Part shown: positions 1-34,140 of the stretch, piece by piece
Layout: every line of letters begins with the position of its first letter
Numbering within the stretch: the stretch's first letter is position 1
NCBI RefSeq assembly: GCF_024713975.1
Contig: NC_091107.1
Span: 20,203,501 to 20,267,500, forward strand
Reading direction: 5' to 3'
Length of the DNA stretch: 64,000 nucleotides
DNA from: Paralichthys olivaceus
Taxonomy: Eukaryota; Chordata; Actinopteri; Pleuronectiformes; Paralichthyidae
The notes under the pieces: generated by a model
What the model saw: only the letters and a program-made list of their open reading frames with translations
What the model was told of the DNA's origin: nothing
Databases searched by the model: none
Program-made: the position numbers and the translations under genes

Positions 1-2231
1 ACTTCATTCATATGATGGGACAGAGTTTTTTGGAAACTTCAAATCCAGGGTTGGCCTGCAGGGACAGCCGCAGCAGGCTGTGAGTCAGTGTCAATGTTTG
101 TGTAATAGAGTCTTAATGAGCGCCATTAGCAGGTTTTTCCCTGTGCTCCCATTTCCTTTGACTCGAGTTTCGTTGAACCTGGTGATTAGATTGTGATTAG
201 TCACTGAGGTTCTGACCCTGCTTCAGGTGTAAAACACAGCGAGTCCTCGTCAGCGCTGAGGTGACTCATGTTGGGAATGCCAGAGATGCAGAGGCTGATC
301 AGCTGAATGCACTTACTGAAACGCTGCTGGTTCTGATGTCACTGGTGAAGTTTTGGCACAGATCCAGAGATATCGAGAATAATGTCTTAATATATCCCGA
401 GGGTAAAGAAAAAAAAAGGATACTCCTTCAGTATCAAAAATCTTTTTGTTATCAAGCTAACAGCGAAACAGTGAAATCCCTTTGACTACTGCACAGATTG
501 AATACCAAACATTTCATCCTCTGCAGAAGAGGCAACTTCCTTAAAGTCCATCTGGTTCTTTCTCTGGAATCAACTTAGTTTCTTTCACAATCTTTTCAAA
601 GTCCTGCTACTTATGATAATGTGGTGCTGATGTGCTAAAAGAGTATTTTGTTATTTGAGAATCCTTTACTAAAGTAGAACTAATGATGCTTCACATTCCT
701 CATTTTAACACAGGCAACAGGGTGATCTTCTGAAGTTTCTGAAGCATTCTTGAAGTGTGCTACAGGATGCACACTAGCAACATTCTAAACTTGAGTGCCA
801 GGATCATTACATGCAAAAGAAATAAAGGATGCAGAGCAATAAATCTTCATTTTTCCACCTTGCAGACAGTAAGACAGATAAAGACTGTAATTTATTCATG
901 TCTGTAGGCTGTGAGCCAGAGTGCCTATCTGTGTTTTTAACCCCTCAATTTACTGCTGCCATAAAATAACACTGTAATATTCCATAACACCACATTCATG
1001 CAAATCCAATGCACATACCTTTACTGTAACTACATGCTACTTACTAAACATACACATGTATACATACACACACACTGTATCCCAACCATGTGAAACATGT
1101 GTGCAGAGGAGAACTGCAGAACAGTACAGGCCTAAATACCTGACCACTATAGGGTATGTGGCTCAGGAGGAAGAGAGGGTTGTCCACTAAGTGTACACAA
1201 GTTGCTGGTTCGATCCCCGGGTCATTCTGAAGTGTCCCTGGGCACAGAAGCCAACCATCTAACTACGGATAGTAGAGCTGGATGCATGTGTGTATGGCTT
1301 GTACTTGTACTTATGCTTTGAGTGGTTGCCTTGAAAAGCGCTCTTTGAATAAATTTCACGAGGGAATCTACAAATGTAAATTGTGGTTCAGGTCCACTTG
1401 TCCTCTTAGAGGGAACAATCACTGCAAGTAAATATCAAGTTGTTCTGAGAGATCACTTCTATCCAAGTTCTAAACATTTCTCTTCCAGTGGAGCTGATCT
1501 CCTCCTGGATGTCAGCTCCATAGGGCATCAAGGGTCACTGAATCTGTGGCCTTCACAGTCAACACATCTCAACTCTGTTCCAAGTTTGTGGACTGATTCT
1601 GATTGTGGACAGCTCTCTCCACCACCATTTTCCAAACATCAAGTGAGGAATATGTTTTGTAAGAATTGTGTTAGACCTTTCGAATCGATGCCAAGAGGCC
1701 TTGAAGCTGTTCCGGTCGCCCAACACCTCACTAGGATACATTATGTTGGTTTCTCTTTTAGTTTGTCTGTCTGATCCAGCTACATGATTATACCTAACAA
1801 AAACAAAATCTAGATTTCATCTTTGTAGCATTCCTGTTTTTATTTCAGTTCTTCTCATGTACTGTCTTTGTCATCTTAGCCAGCTGTAGGCTCTGGCAGC
1901 CCTTCAGTTCCCATAAACCTTGGAGGGGATCTACAAGGTAAGTATGCAGACAAAATGTTTAACTACTACATGTGAACATATTAAGAAATGCTGCTAATAA
2001 GGCTGGTCACGACTGATTACCTACTCTGAGATGCTTTGTGAACACTGTTCTGATTTTTTCTTTTGAAGAGACATTAAAGAAGACCCTGTTATGTGTGGAG
2101 CCACTTGCAGTTCTTGTTGGGACAGGAGCAGTTACACATAATTAACAGGTGGTCCCCACTGCAGCTCTGCACACAGCCCTGTGTACCAGCAGCAGCACGA
2201 CTCAGACTGACTTGCTGGGACAAACCTGAAG
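1..2231. other. Upstream intergenic DNA of the first MMP gene
   Basis: No gene recognised. Contains a tRNA-derived SINE near 1150-1345. The stretches about 860-1203 and 1290-2113 are absent from the mirror copy, while the mirror copy has about 545 bp (57122-57668) that is missing here near 748. No convincing TATA box was found for the gene starting at 2232. Confidence 0.6.
1150..1345 (+). repeat. tRNA-derived SINE, decayed
   Basis: Begins with a fish SINE head of the type GTGGCTCAGGAGG, followed by a pol III B-box-like GGTTCGATCCC at about 1207 and a body containing GAAGTGTCCCTGGGCA, typical of tRNA-headed teleost SINEs. A relative lies at 28425-28665 in acat1, and a short remnant is kept in the mirror arm near 56880-56955. 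Confidence 0.6.
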
Positions 2232-8583
<6,352 letters not shown>

Positions 8584-10374
8584 TGGAGAGGAGATGATTG
8601 AAGGGAGGTGCTCTATGAAGCTTGATGTGTGATGATGCTGTGTGTCTGCTGTCAGTGAAGAGTTACAAATCTCCATTTAGCAACAAATTACCTTGGAACT
8701 GTTGAATAATAGAGAAGTGGATGTGTGCCAATGTGTCATACAATGCTGTAATAAGGGTGTGCAATCACAGTTTTTTATGTTGTGGTCACTTTAAACATAG
8801 AAATTAAATGTGCTTTATATGTTTTCTAGTTTTTCTTGATGTTACTCATGCTCCTTCTACTCCATAAGGTTGCATGCATGTATTTTATGGTTTCATGTTT
8901 GCATCACTATGACACTGTAATTAATTGGTCACTGATTATGGGGAAAACATTGTAATGTTTATATTTGTTATCATTTTAAAAATGAATTGTTATATTTTTT
9001 GATTAACACATGCTTATTCCTTCTGAGATTCTGGGTTTTACAGCTGTTGCTTCATTTACGTGAGACAATACGTTTCACAATTAAATAATTACCGTTCTTG
9101 TCAATCTCCAATATTAGCTAACAGTGACAGCACGGTAGCTTTCCATTAACTGTTATGTATGAAGTGTAGATGGAGTTTTACAGACACATCACACAGCTCT
9201 TCCAACAAGTAAAACCCAATTAAAACGTATATACAGTACAGCACCGTGACTAAAATAATGTTTCTATCAAATCAATGATACAAGATTTTATCATCTGCAT
9301 TGAAACATGTATTTTAATGAATAAAGTTCTGTGTTGGAATAATGAATTTGCTTATATATATAGGAAATAATAAAGTAGCCTCTGTAGTTATCACAGGGAA
9401 GGATGATCTGAGTCCATCAGTGCATGTGCTTTGTTCCATCACACAAACATAACTACTTATTTTATTAAGTCAAACAATAAATGATTTTTTGACTTTTTAC
9501 GAGGCATCGTGACGCCACAGGCTTGGCAGAGGCAACAACAGCGTCAGGTCAGGAGAAGAGAGGTTGTGATTGTAAGGTCCAACTATTGAAGAAAAGAGTA
9601 AAGAACATAATCCACAAAGAACTGAAATAAGGAACTAAACGTAATTAATATATGCACTGGGCAAGTTCCACTGTGATGATACACGACATATGAGAAAAGA
9701 AAAAGCTGTTGGTCCCTGAATCTTCATTCATTTTACATTGTGATCTAGATCCATTGCATGCCAACCTTCAGTGTGATGCACAATAGATGTTTTTTCAGGT
9801 TTTGCTTCTGCCAAGGATGTTTTATTTCAGATATTGATCTTTTGTCTCTCTATTATTTATCTCTTTTCAATCACTAGTCAAGCGTTTCTTTTGATTAAAT
9901 ACAAAATGAGGTCAAAACAAAAGGACTAATGTTGAGAATATTTTTTTAATGACTTTTGTAGATCCAGACGTATGTTACTAAAAACAAGATGATGTAATTG
10001 TGCCTCTGGGGTTTTTGATTATATTTTGCAATATGCCATAAAAGATGGAATTATGGCACCTTGTCAGTTAGGATATATTTTTCATACATTTTAACATGAA
10101 TATCTACAGTTTCTACGATGCAAACATCTACCTCCCCTCAGTGTTTCCATTTTGAATCACTTCTGGATGCACATACAGACTTAAAAATTCTAAATGTTTG
10201 TTTTATATGATTTTTATTTTTTGTAAAACATTTTCTTTTCATTGATATACAATAAAATCTCTGTTATACATAGTAAACCTGACGTTTCATCATAATTGCA
10301 GAGTCTGTTTTGGAAATTTTTTGGTTGGATGAGCAATCAAAGTTGCCCTTCCTCTTCTGTACATATAAGGGATA
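8584..10374. other. Intergenic DNA between MMP genes 1 and 2
   Basis: Begins with the 3' UTR of the enamelysin-like gene and is then AT-rich with no recognisable gene. The whole stretch is mirrored closely at about 51100-52874. Confidence 0.6.
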
Positions 10375-10430
10375 TGAGTCACTGACCCCAGAAGTAAGTT
10401 GCTCCACCTGGCCAGTCCCCAGCCTATAAA
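10375..10430 (+). promoter_or_regulatory. MMP13-type promoter: AP-1 site and TATA box
   Basis: A consensus AP-1 site TGAGTCA lies at 10375-10381, a TATAAA box at 10425-10430 and the start codon at 10477. An AP-1 site about 50 bp upstream of the TATA box is the classic layout of inducible MMP promoters. A CTTCCT (ETS/PEA3-type) motif lies just upstream near 10350. Activity is inferred. Confidence 0.7.
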
Positions 10431-10476
10431 ACATCAGCCTCCAGCAAGTGTAGTTCAGTGAATTCAACGAGGAATC

Positions 10477-12963
<2,487 letters not shown>

Positions 12964-14723
12964 ACCCCTTTACTTATGCTGTGAATGTAGCTCCTCTGCA
13001 CCAAGATGAAGGCACCAAAGATGAAAAAAAACATCCATGATATGTAAATTATATATTTTATAATATATAATTATAGTGTTACACATTTATGGGTATACTG
13101 GCTTAATGCCTGTTTCCAGAAAAGAGCCTTATACCTTTTTTCAAATCTTTTCTTAAATGATCATTTTGTGATTTCAATCACAGTTTTTTTATTTAACTTT
13201 AAATTTGTTTTACTTTATTCAAGTAATATTCACTGTTTTAGTATTGCTGTTGTGTTTAATGAAGTTGAACTGAATGTATGTATTCAGGATGTTTACAAAA
13301 CTGTGACAGTCAAAATTGATTGTTGCGTGAATTAGCAAATAAAAATTGTCAGCTTATATTTTGATTGTGTTTTGTTGTTATTTAGAATCTGCATGAATAT
13401 TTGCCATGAGCTTCCTCCATGTTTGTTTTATTAACATTTTGAAAATTGGTCAGTCAAATTCTATATATTGGCTGTTTGACAATTTATTGGACACATTTTT
13501 CATCAAAAAAAACCAGTGTTAATATATGGAATCAGTCCTTTATGAGCCACATGTACTTGACGAGGTTTACACATTACCATCACCAAAAGCCTGTTCCTTG
13601 TTCTTGAGGTGTAAGACAACTGCTGAGTCTTGGCCTGAGGAATTAGCAGTTGTTTTTGTATGTGTGTAATGCAAAAAATATATCCACATTTTATATTCCC
13701 CTGGAGACACAACAGAAATAATTGTTTGCATGGATTAAATAACAGGTTTTTTGCTTTACTGTCAATGCCATGTTACAAATTGAGTGAGAAATGAACATTG
13801 TTTTTTCAAAGGAGTATTTAATCTTCCATTTGTAAAAAAAAAAAATTAAAACAAGGTACTTTTTTTAATACACAGCACAGACCTCAAGTCTATTTGGTCA
13901 CAGATTTTACCACAAACACTTCAAATTTTGTGGTTGTAAAAGGGAATGTATTCCGTGGTTGTATTCAGAATTAATTCCTTTTTTAGCTTTCTTCTCACTA
14001 CATATTCATTTTATTCCATCAGCAATAATATATCTACAAATGTAACATGAATAGATATAATTCACAGATCCTAACCCTAACCCTAGATCATGACAGACAT
14101 AAGGATGAATAAGAATTCCTTGAAGTTTGTTCAAAGGTGATCTTGATCTGCTGAAACTTATTAGGGATATGATGAAGCCATATTAATAATGAGTCATAAA
14201 CACAAACCTAACTGTTACATGAGGAGATAAGTTGCTTGGCTTGTTGAGTGATCCCCAGTGGTTTCTACAATTCTACGTAAGGACTTTGTTATGGCTCTAG
14301 TCTGGTTGGTTTAAGGCAGAGATAAGAAGGACATGACCCAGCTTGTCGGTATTTACTCACAATGGACATCTTTATGTTAGCAGCAGAAACAGTAGCCTGA
14401 GGGATAAGGAGGGTAAAATTCACATCATTCAGCTTTACGAATCAGCGTAGAACATCAGCATAGTACTCATATTATGATTTAAGAAACAAAAACATCAGCA
14501 AACATGTTTAATACACAATGACAAGGTATCTGATGAGATGATGACATGATTACTGGCAGCTAAACTTCCACATGACTTATTCTATGAATACTCTTACAAT
14601 TTTAAGATCTATTATTTCAGGTCAAGTGTCATGTCATCTTCACAGGATCACTGGGATCTGTTCTGTCGTTTGAGCAAATCAAAACCAATCCATAAATGGT
14701 ATACTTCCTACTCCCTGTGTCAG
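12964..14723. other. 3' UTR and intergenic DNA between MMP13-like genes
   Basis: Holds the 3' UTR and AATAAA (13338-13343) of copy A, then AT-rich DNA without a gene and a short telomere-like motif at 14070-14085. Mirrored at about 46780-48540. Confidence 0.6.
14070..14085. repeat. Short interstitial telomere-like motif
   Basis: About two and a half units of CCCTAA (CCTAACCCTAACCCTAG). Present in the same place in the mirror arm (47420-47436). Too short to say more than that it predates the duplication. Confidence 0.6.
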
Positions 14724-14783
14724 AGACTCAAAGAAGAAGTTGCCCAACACGCCCAGTCCTCAACAGTTCCTCAGCCTATATAA
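14724..14783 (+). promoter_or_regulatory. Promoter of MMP13-like copy C
   Basis: TATATAA at 14777-14783, 37 bp before the start codon, with a near-consensus AP-1 site (TGAGTCT on the minus strand, 14724-14730) about 47 bp upstream, and CTTCCT at 14704. Same layout as the copy A promoter. This whole promoter is duplicated without its gene at 46721-46780. Confidence 0.6.
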
Positions 14784-14819
14784 CAGCTGGTTTCCAGTGC
14801 AGACACACAACAAAGAAGG

Positions 14820-18168
<3,349 letters not shown>

Positions 18169-20014
18169 CACAGTTTATCATCTGAGTTGTTATAGTAACT
18201 CATGTGAATGAGACTCAATGTACAACTAACAGTGTTACAGTGTTATAAACATTATATTTTGAATATTTATCTTCTATTTTACTCTCAATATTATAATTAA
18301 TATATTTAAGTCTATAAAATCCCCTTATTTTTGAAAAGTTTAAATATAAAGTTACACTTTATTTTTATACTTCTCTACATTTTTATTTTCTTTATGTGTT
18401 AAGTCCACACATCACAAAGCAATTTATTGGAATTAACTCATTAACCTATGATAATATGGTTCATGTAGTTTCAGTCTACTTTTTCTATGTTTCTAACTGC
18501 TTTAGAACTTATAAACGTGAGTTCTAAGTTGAGGTTTTTGAGTGGTAATGCTGAGTAAATACATCATTAATAGTTCAACTCTTTATATGAAGTCTCTAAA
18601 GAAACTAGCATATTGGCAGACTGACTCCCCAACAGACTCCCCACATTGAGTTGAAATGTCCTCTTTTGAGAATATAGGACTGAATTCCCTACATAGTATC
18701 AGTTCATGATTGAAATCCTCTTTAACTTCTCAGGATCCTTCAAAACTTGTGAAAATGTTGTATGTATGCATTTAAAAAATTGGAAAAGGTGTCATAAATA
18801 AACAGTGTAGCATCATTGATTTACGATAAAAATGCCTGAAGAACAATGTAAATATGTACATTTATCAGGAGATGTAAAAAAATCTGTAGAGACAACATGC
18901 CCTTGTATCTGTTATGTAATGTACTCTTCATAAAGCATGTAAGACTAAAAACACAAACTTGTATTCTGCAAATTAAAGTACAAAAAAAGAACAAAGGAGG
19001 AAATGGAGTTAATTTCAGGTTATGTATGTTTTAGTTGACTGAATAATTGGTCATTCAGCAGGAGTCCGTGTTGCCACCTATTTCCTTTCGTGCTTACATT
19101 TTACTGTTACATTTAACGCAGCGTGTGAAAGTGTGGAGTCCTTTAACATGTAAAACAAAAGCAAACAGTGGACTCAGACTGGCTGAGGAATTGTAATGTA
19201 AATGTAAAAATGTAATGCTGTACCTATGCTATGTTTCATTGGGAATCCTGAAGTTTCAGAGTGAACCGTGTGTTTTTTTCTCTCTTAGAGAAACTGGAGA
19301 CTTGGTCAAACAAGTTGATTCTGGGTTGCAGCCAGTGTAAATGTTAAAGCAAACAGTAATATTACAGGATTTTACACAAAAAGAATGTATAATTATATTT
19401 GTTGTGACATTGGAGATAAAATCCAACTCAACAAAAAGAACTCAAATCCTCAAAGAGCGATTCATTTGTGTGCACACAGTACAGGATAAAATATGTATAC
19501 TACATTTGTCCTGCTCTGAATGTCTGATAATCACATTTAATATGTATAAAAGTTTTGCTCCTCAAATCCTTATGAGGTAATTTTCACAACGTAACAGCAA
19601 TTTAAATCAATACATTTTGTATGTTGGTATTCACTGAAATTAAGAGAAGGATCTATGTGAGGTGAGGTGTCAGAGCAAAGTGCAACGTTACTTCACAGAG
19701 AAAAAGCAGATGTTAACTCTTGTCCTCTCTTGTCTTCCTGTTGATGGTTCGTTCAGTGCATTTTCTGATCAACGCCATGTCCTCACAGGCCCACGGTTCT
19801 CCAAAGCCCTCTAACTCCACATCTCAGTTATTATCCCCATTCCTCTAATGGGCCTGTACAGACACTTGCAGGAATGTTTTATTGCCCTATCATGCACCCC
19901 TCGCATCCAAAACACTGAAATTGACCATTTCAGGAAATAACAAATCAGTTGCATTCCAGCCCCGTATCAGAGCAGAGCTGAGCAGACGTGATTAATAAAG
20001 AGAAGAAAGGAGCC
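18169..20014. other. Intergenic DNA between MMP genes 3 and 4
   Basis: 3' UTR of copy C followed by AT-rich DNA. No gene, RNA or well-formed repeat recognised. No clear TATA box was seen before the start at 20015. Confidence 0.5.
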
Positions 20015-23191
<3,177 letters not shown>

Positions 23192-23210
23192 AAAAACAAT
23201 ATTCCATTCA

Positions 23211-23212
23211 CA

Positions 23213-23248
<36 letters not shown>
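23211..23248. repeat. CA microsatellite
   Basis: Nearly pure CA dinucleotide run of about 38 bp in the 3' UTR of the fourth MMP gene, 20 bp after the stop codon. Confidence 0.9.
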
Positions 23249-23249
<1 letters not shown>

Positions 23250-24067
23250 GGTGAAAGGATTCTTCTAATCAGTTTGGTTAAGATCTTGATTTCTTAGACA
23301 ATGAATCAATAGATACCTTTTTTAATATTTTGGATGAGGTTCCCTACCTTTTAATAGAATAGTGATTTAGAACAGAATGATAATTTGTGCGTTGATTAGG
23401 AATTGAAATATAAATATTAAAAGAATAAAAGAGATCAGCAGGCTGCTGCACGGTGTTGCCAGTTTTTGTTATAACACACACACACACGAAGCGCTAGCGT
23501 TCAACAAAGCAATGGCTTTCCCTTAACTCATCGTGAGTTATTGTAGCTTTATTCTTTGTTACATTTTCTGTTTCTTTGTTTGTAAGGCATAACTAAACAT
23601 TCACTGTAATCAAGTTTTAAATGTGAACAATAAAGTTAAAATACAATGCATATGTATGTGAGTGTGATTTTTCCTCATGATTAAAACTCCGGTCCAACAC
23701 AACCTCTACTCTTATTTCTACAGTTGAATCTACTTTTGTCTAAGGATAGGACTCCTTGAAACAATCCTCAACAGAGAGTAACATGTTAACACCCACTGCA
23801 TTTATCAGACATGGATTGTACACACTAAGAAAAACTGGTTCTTCATAAGTGCTCAGGAGCACTTTGAATGCTCTGGGTAACCTTTTCTCACTATAGAACC
23901 TTTTTTTTTTGCTGTTTATGGCTCTCTGGGGAACTGAATATAAAAGAAGAGTTCTTCAAAACACACCTTACAGCACTTTTGGCACTTTGAAGAACCTGTT
24001 CATGTTAAATTATCTTTTTTGTTGTTGTTGACAGCTCCTTAGACTACTGAATTCAGAAGGATTCTTT

Positions 24068-24439
24068 AAAGGTACAGTGTGTAGAGGTTTGTGATATCTA
24101 GTGTTGAAGTTGCATGTTGCAGCTGTACACCCCTCACCTCACCCTCTCCTTCCAAACAGGAAAACAAAACTGTGGTAGCCTTTAATTGTCATAAAAACTC
24201 AAAAGGTGTTTAGTTTGTCCAGTCTGGACTAATGTAAAAAAACATGGTGGCCTCTGTAGAGAGGACCCCCTTGATGTAAATATAAAGTATTTAAATATAA
24301 AGGGTCTTTTCTAGGATAAAGAAAACTTCAATTCATACAATGTAGATGAAATAAACTAGTGAAAACATCATGAGGATTATTCTACATTAAATTTCTGACA
24401 ATAGTTCCTTTTCACCTAAATCTTAAACACTGGACCTTT
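24068..24439 (+). repeat. TTAA-flanked MITE, full copy
   Basis: Starts AAAGGTACAGTGTGTAGA and ends AAACACTGGACCTTT, each flanked by TTAA. Same family and similar length as 7924-8291. Non-coding. Confidence 0.8.
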
Positions 24440-25489
24440 AATGCTTGTTTTTTTACCTGTTGTTGTAGCTGCTATATATAACACACTAAATATTTGGGTG
24501 ACTGGAATCATGACATAAAATATTGATATATTTTCTCCTGTACGAATTTCTCACATGACATAAGTTTGCTTTTTACTGTCTCCTCTTCCTGACAATAGTC
24601 ACATGATCCAGTTGGGAGTTTCCCCATAATGTGTAGTGTGCCACTCAAATTACTGTGCTTGATCCTTAATCTGCTTTTTGTTACTTGCTCCTTCCTTTTA
24701 TTCCCCCTGCTTCTTCACTGATTTGCACTGCTCAGTACTGAATGCAGATGTCTTCCTTTTGTCTGCGTATCCCAGTTCTGCTCTCTCTCTCATCCCCTCC
24801 AGCTGCGTGCTCTTGCCAGCACCTCCACTGGCACAGCTGAAGCCACTCCGAGACAGGGAGAGGCAGAAAACATTGAGCCAAGCTTGAGATGTTGCCAGTG
24901 GACCAATGGGTAATTTGTGTGTAATGTGTGTCTTGCTCAAACAAGCTGCGAGTGAACGGAGCAGTAGTTGGTGTATTTGTGCATATTTTAACTCTGACTC
25001 TAACTGATGAACTATTGTTTGTGCTCTTCTTGTCGTCCTGGTTCATCTTCAGTTTGTTGGAGATTGTTTTCAGTGGTTTGTTCTTTGTTGGCTTATCCCC
25101 TCTTCAGATCTGTGAAGAGCGTTTTGTGCAGATTTTACATTTGTCAATAAAATACTTGATTTTCCTTTAATGCATCCTGCTAGTCTCTTGTTTTTCCTCC
25201 AGTTGATTTTTGTATTGTTTGTTCCTCATCCCATAGACCTCTTAGGGACGTAACACTGCTGAAGCCTCCTCCACCCTGCGGGCTCTTCCTAAGCCACACC
25301 ATCTGACCAAAAGTCATCATCATCGTCTTCGTCCAATAGATCCTGAGGGCCACTTCTTGGAATGTGTTTATATTTAAAGCCTGTGCATGTGCAAATGTCT
25401 GCTCCTTTGAAAGTTTTACTTCGAGATATATAGTGGAAGAAATCTCAGACTTTTTTTTTACTTGGCAATCAAAGCTTTTCTGATTCTGA

Positions 25490-25565
25490 TTCTAAAACTA
25501 CAACGACCATGATGCCCGGCCAGCCGTGACGTCAGAGGGAACACACCTCTCGCTGTGATTGGCTG
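25490..25565 (+). promoter_or_regulatory. Promoter region of acat1
   Basis: A perfect CRE palindrome TGACGTCA lies at 25527-25534 and an inverted CCAAT box (ATTGG) at 25558-25562, in locally GC-rich DNA without a TATA box; ACTACAACGACCATGATGC at about 25498 resembles a ZNF143-type site. The layout fits a housekeeping promoter and lies 75-150 bp before the start codon. Confidence 0.6.
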
Positions 25566-25639
25566 CTGCGGGTAGTCCTGTAGGCTGAAGGTGAAGTGAG
25601 TCCGAGCGTGGGAGTCACAGTCCTGTCCCTCGGTCCAAC

Positions 25640-32604
<6,965 letters not shown>

Positions 32605-33362
32605 GAAACTCGAAACTTTTCTCTTCCTGATACACTCGATGAAGTACATGTGGATAACCTTTTGATTCCAAAAGTTAAGACACCTGTAAACTCCCTTTTA
32701 TCTGTAAAGAAAGCATCTGTTACAACTGTGGCCTTAGTCAAACATGACATCATGACTCCAGCATTAAACACTCCCTTGTTTGTCAAAACGACCCGTGAAA
32801 AAAATGGATTAATATTTAACTCTGTCTTGAAATGGATGAATAAATACTGTAGTTTTTGTGAAACCACTGAAATGGAAAAGTTGCATATGACCTGAGCTTG
32901 AACTCTTTTCTATGTCTGATCAATGCTCGTGTGCTGTGTTCAACAATAACTCATATAGAAACACAATTGTGCTTGCATATGAGGAACTGCCTGGCGTACG
33001 TGCAGACGGACGATTTAAATTTCCACCAATAAACTTGGAACAGGATCCCTCGAAAGATCGTCTGGACCCAAGAAGTCTTTGGCGATTGATCACCCGGGAG
33101 AGAGAATTTCCTGCCTCTACCTCCAACAGTGAAGAGACGAGAGGGACGAGATAACTGGGGTTCCGGACCTTCTTCACTGGGATCCAAAGACCTCTCTCTC
33201 ACCACTTTTGTGTTATGGATCCTTATTGACTCACTATGACGTTGATAGACAGGTTTGACAATTAACTATTCAAATTTGACAGCCAGCTTCATTGTTGTGG
33301 TTTAATTTTGTAATGCTTAATCTAGAATTTTAAATACAGTAAAGTAACTGTAATGTTCAATT

Positions 33363-33446
33363 TGGCCACAAGATGTGGCCATTTTCCTTGAGATAAGTGT
33401 AATACCTGCAATAATACATTTATATTATTGCAGGTATTAAATTACA
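33363..33446. repeat. Two adjacent hairpins
   Basis: TGGCCACA (33363-33370) pairs with TGTGGCCA (33374-33381) across 3 nt. AATACCTGCAATAATA (33401-33416) pairs perfectly with 33423-33438 across 6 nt, and the flanks GTGTAA and TTACAC extend the stem after a small bulge. Role unknown. Confidence 0.7.
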
Positions 33447-34035
33447 CACCTACAGTCTATTATACTAATTAGAATCCATATATATTATACATACATACAT
33501 ATATAATGTTAATTTCTGTCCCATACAGAACATTTTTCTTGACCTTAAACTAACCTTACACCAAAGCAAAAACAGTGCTTGACACTGCCACATTGCTACT
33601 CTATGAGGAACATCAACTTGAATAAGGGCCTGTTGCACTGATTACAGTGGTCAGCTGGAACAAGCCAGAGACTGGGAAATGTTGACGGATGTATGCTAGC
33701 GTAACCTGATACTGTGGTCCAACAGCCTGCGTGTCACTGTCTGCTTTGTAGAATTGACAGTTCCCTGGACGGATGCTGTGGTATGCAGACAGGCCATCTG
33801 AGGTGGAACAATAACGTGGTGTTGTGATTAAAAGGCTAAAACACTCCATGACACTAAGTTACACAACTGATGGCATGTCCCTTATATCTGCTGGCCATTC
33901 ATGACATCTGGTGGTTGGAAACTTCCAATCAAACTAGTGCAGAAGACCTTAGAGTTATTCACCATCTTCACCGTCCTGTTTTAAACTGCCACTCATCCTT
34001 TAGCTTTACACCCAGGGATGAATTTATATCACGTT

Positions 34036-34140
34036 GTCTACCTCCGACAAGGAAGTTAAGTTTCGTCCAGCGTTTGTTTATTTTGTTTGGGTCTTTGTCA
34101 GCAGCTTTATGCACCAAACGAGATGAAGGACTTGGAGATG
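34036..34140 (+). repeat. Fragment of a common teleost interspersed repeat
   Basis: CTACCTCCGACAAGGAAGTTA followed by GTTTGTTTATTTTGTTTGGG and a GTCAGCAG motif resembles the 5' half of the repeat that also flanks 39355-40035. Family name not assigned. Confidence 0.35.

Larger units (their letters stand above)
23192..25489. other. Intergenic DNA between MMP gene 4 and acat1
   Basis: Contains the 3' UTR of the MMP gene, a CA microsatellite, a MITE at 24068-24439 and otherwise unassigned sequence. Small open frames here do not look like known proteins. Confidence 0.5.

Noticed and set aside
14070-14085. Telomere-like repeats as a fusion point
   Set aside because: Only about two and a half units and not at a duplication boundary; probably chance or a very old relic.
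24678-25170. Several open frames between MMP gene 4 and acat1
   Set aside because: Low-complexity, overlapping on both strands and without splice or homology support.
32912-33154. 80-codon open frame after acat1
   Set aside because: Resembles no family I know, has no splice or poly(A) context, and a competing frame overlaps it on the other strand.
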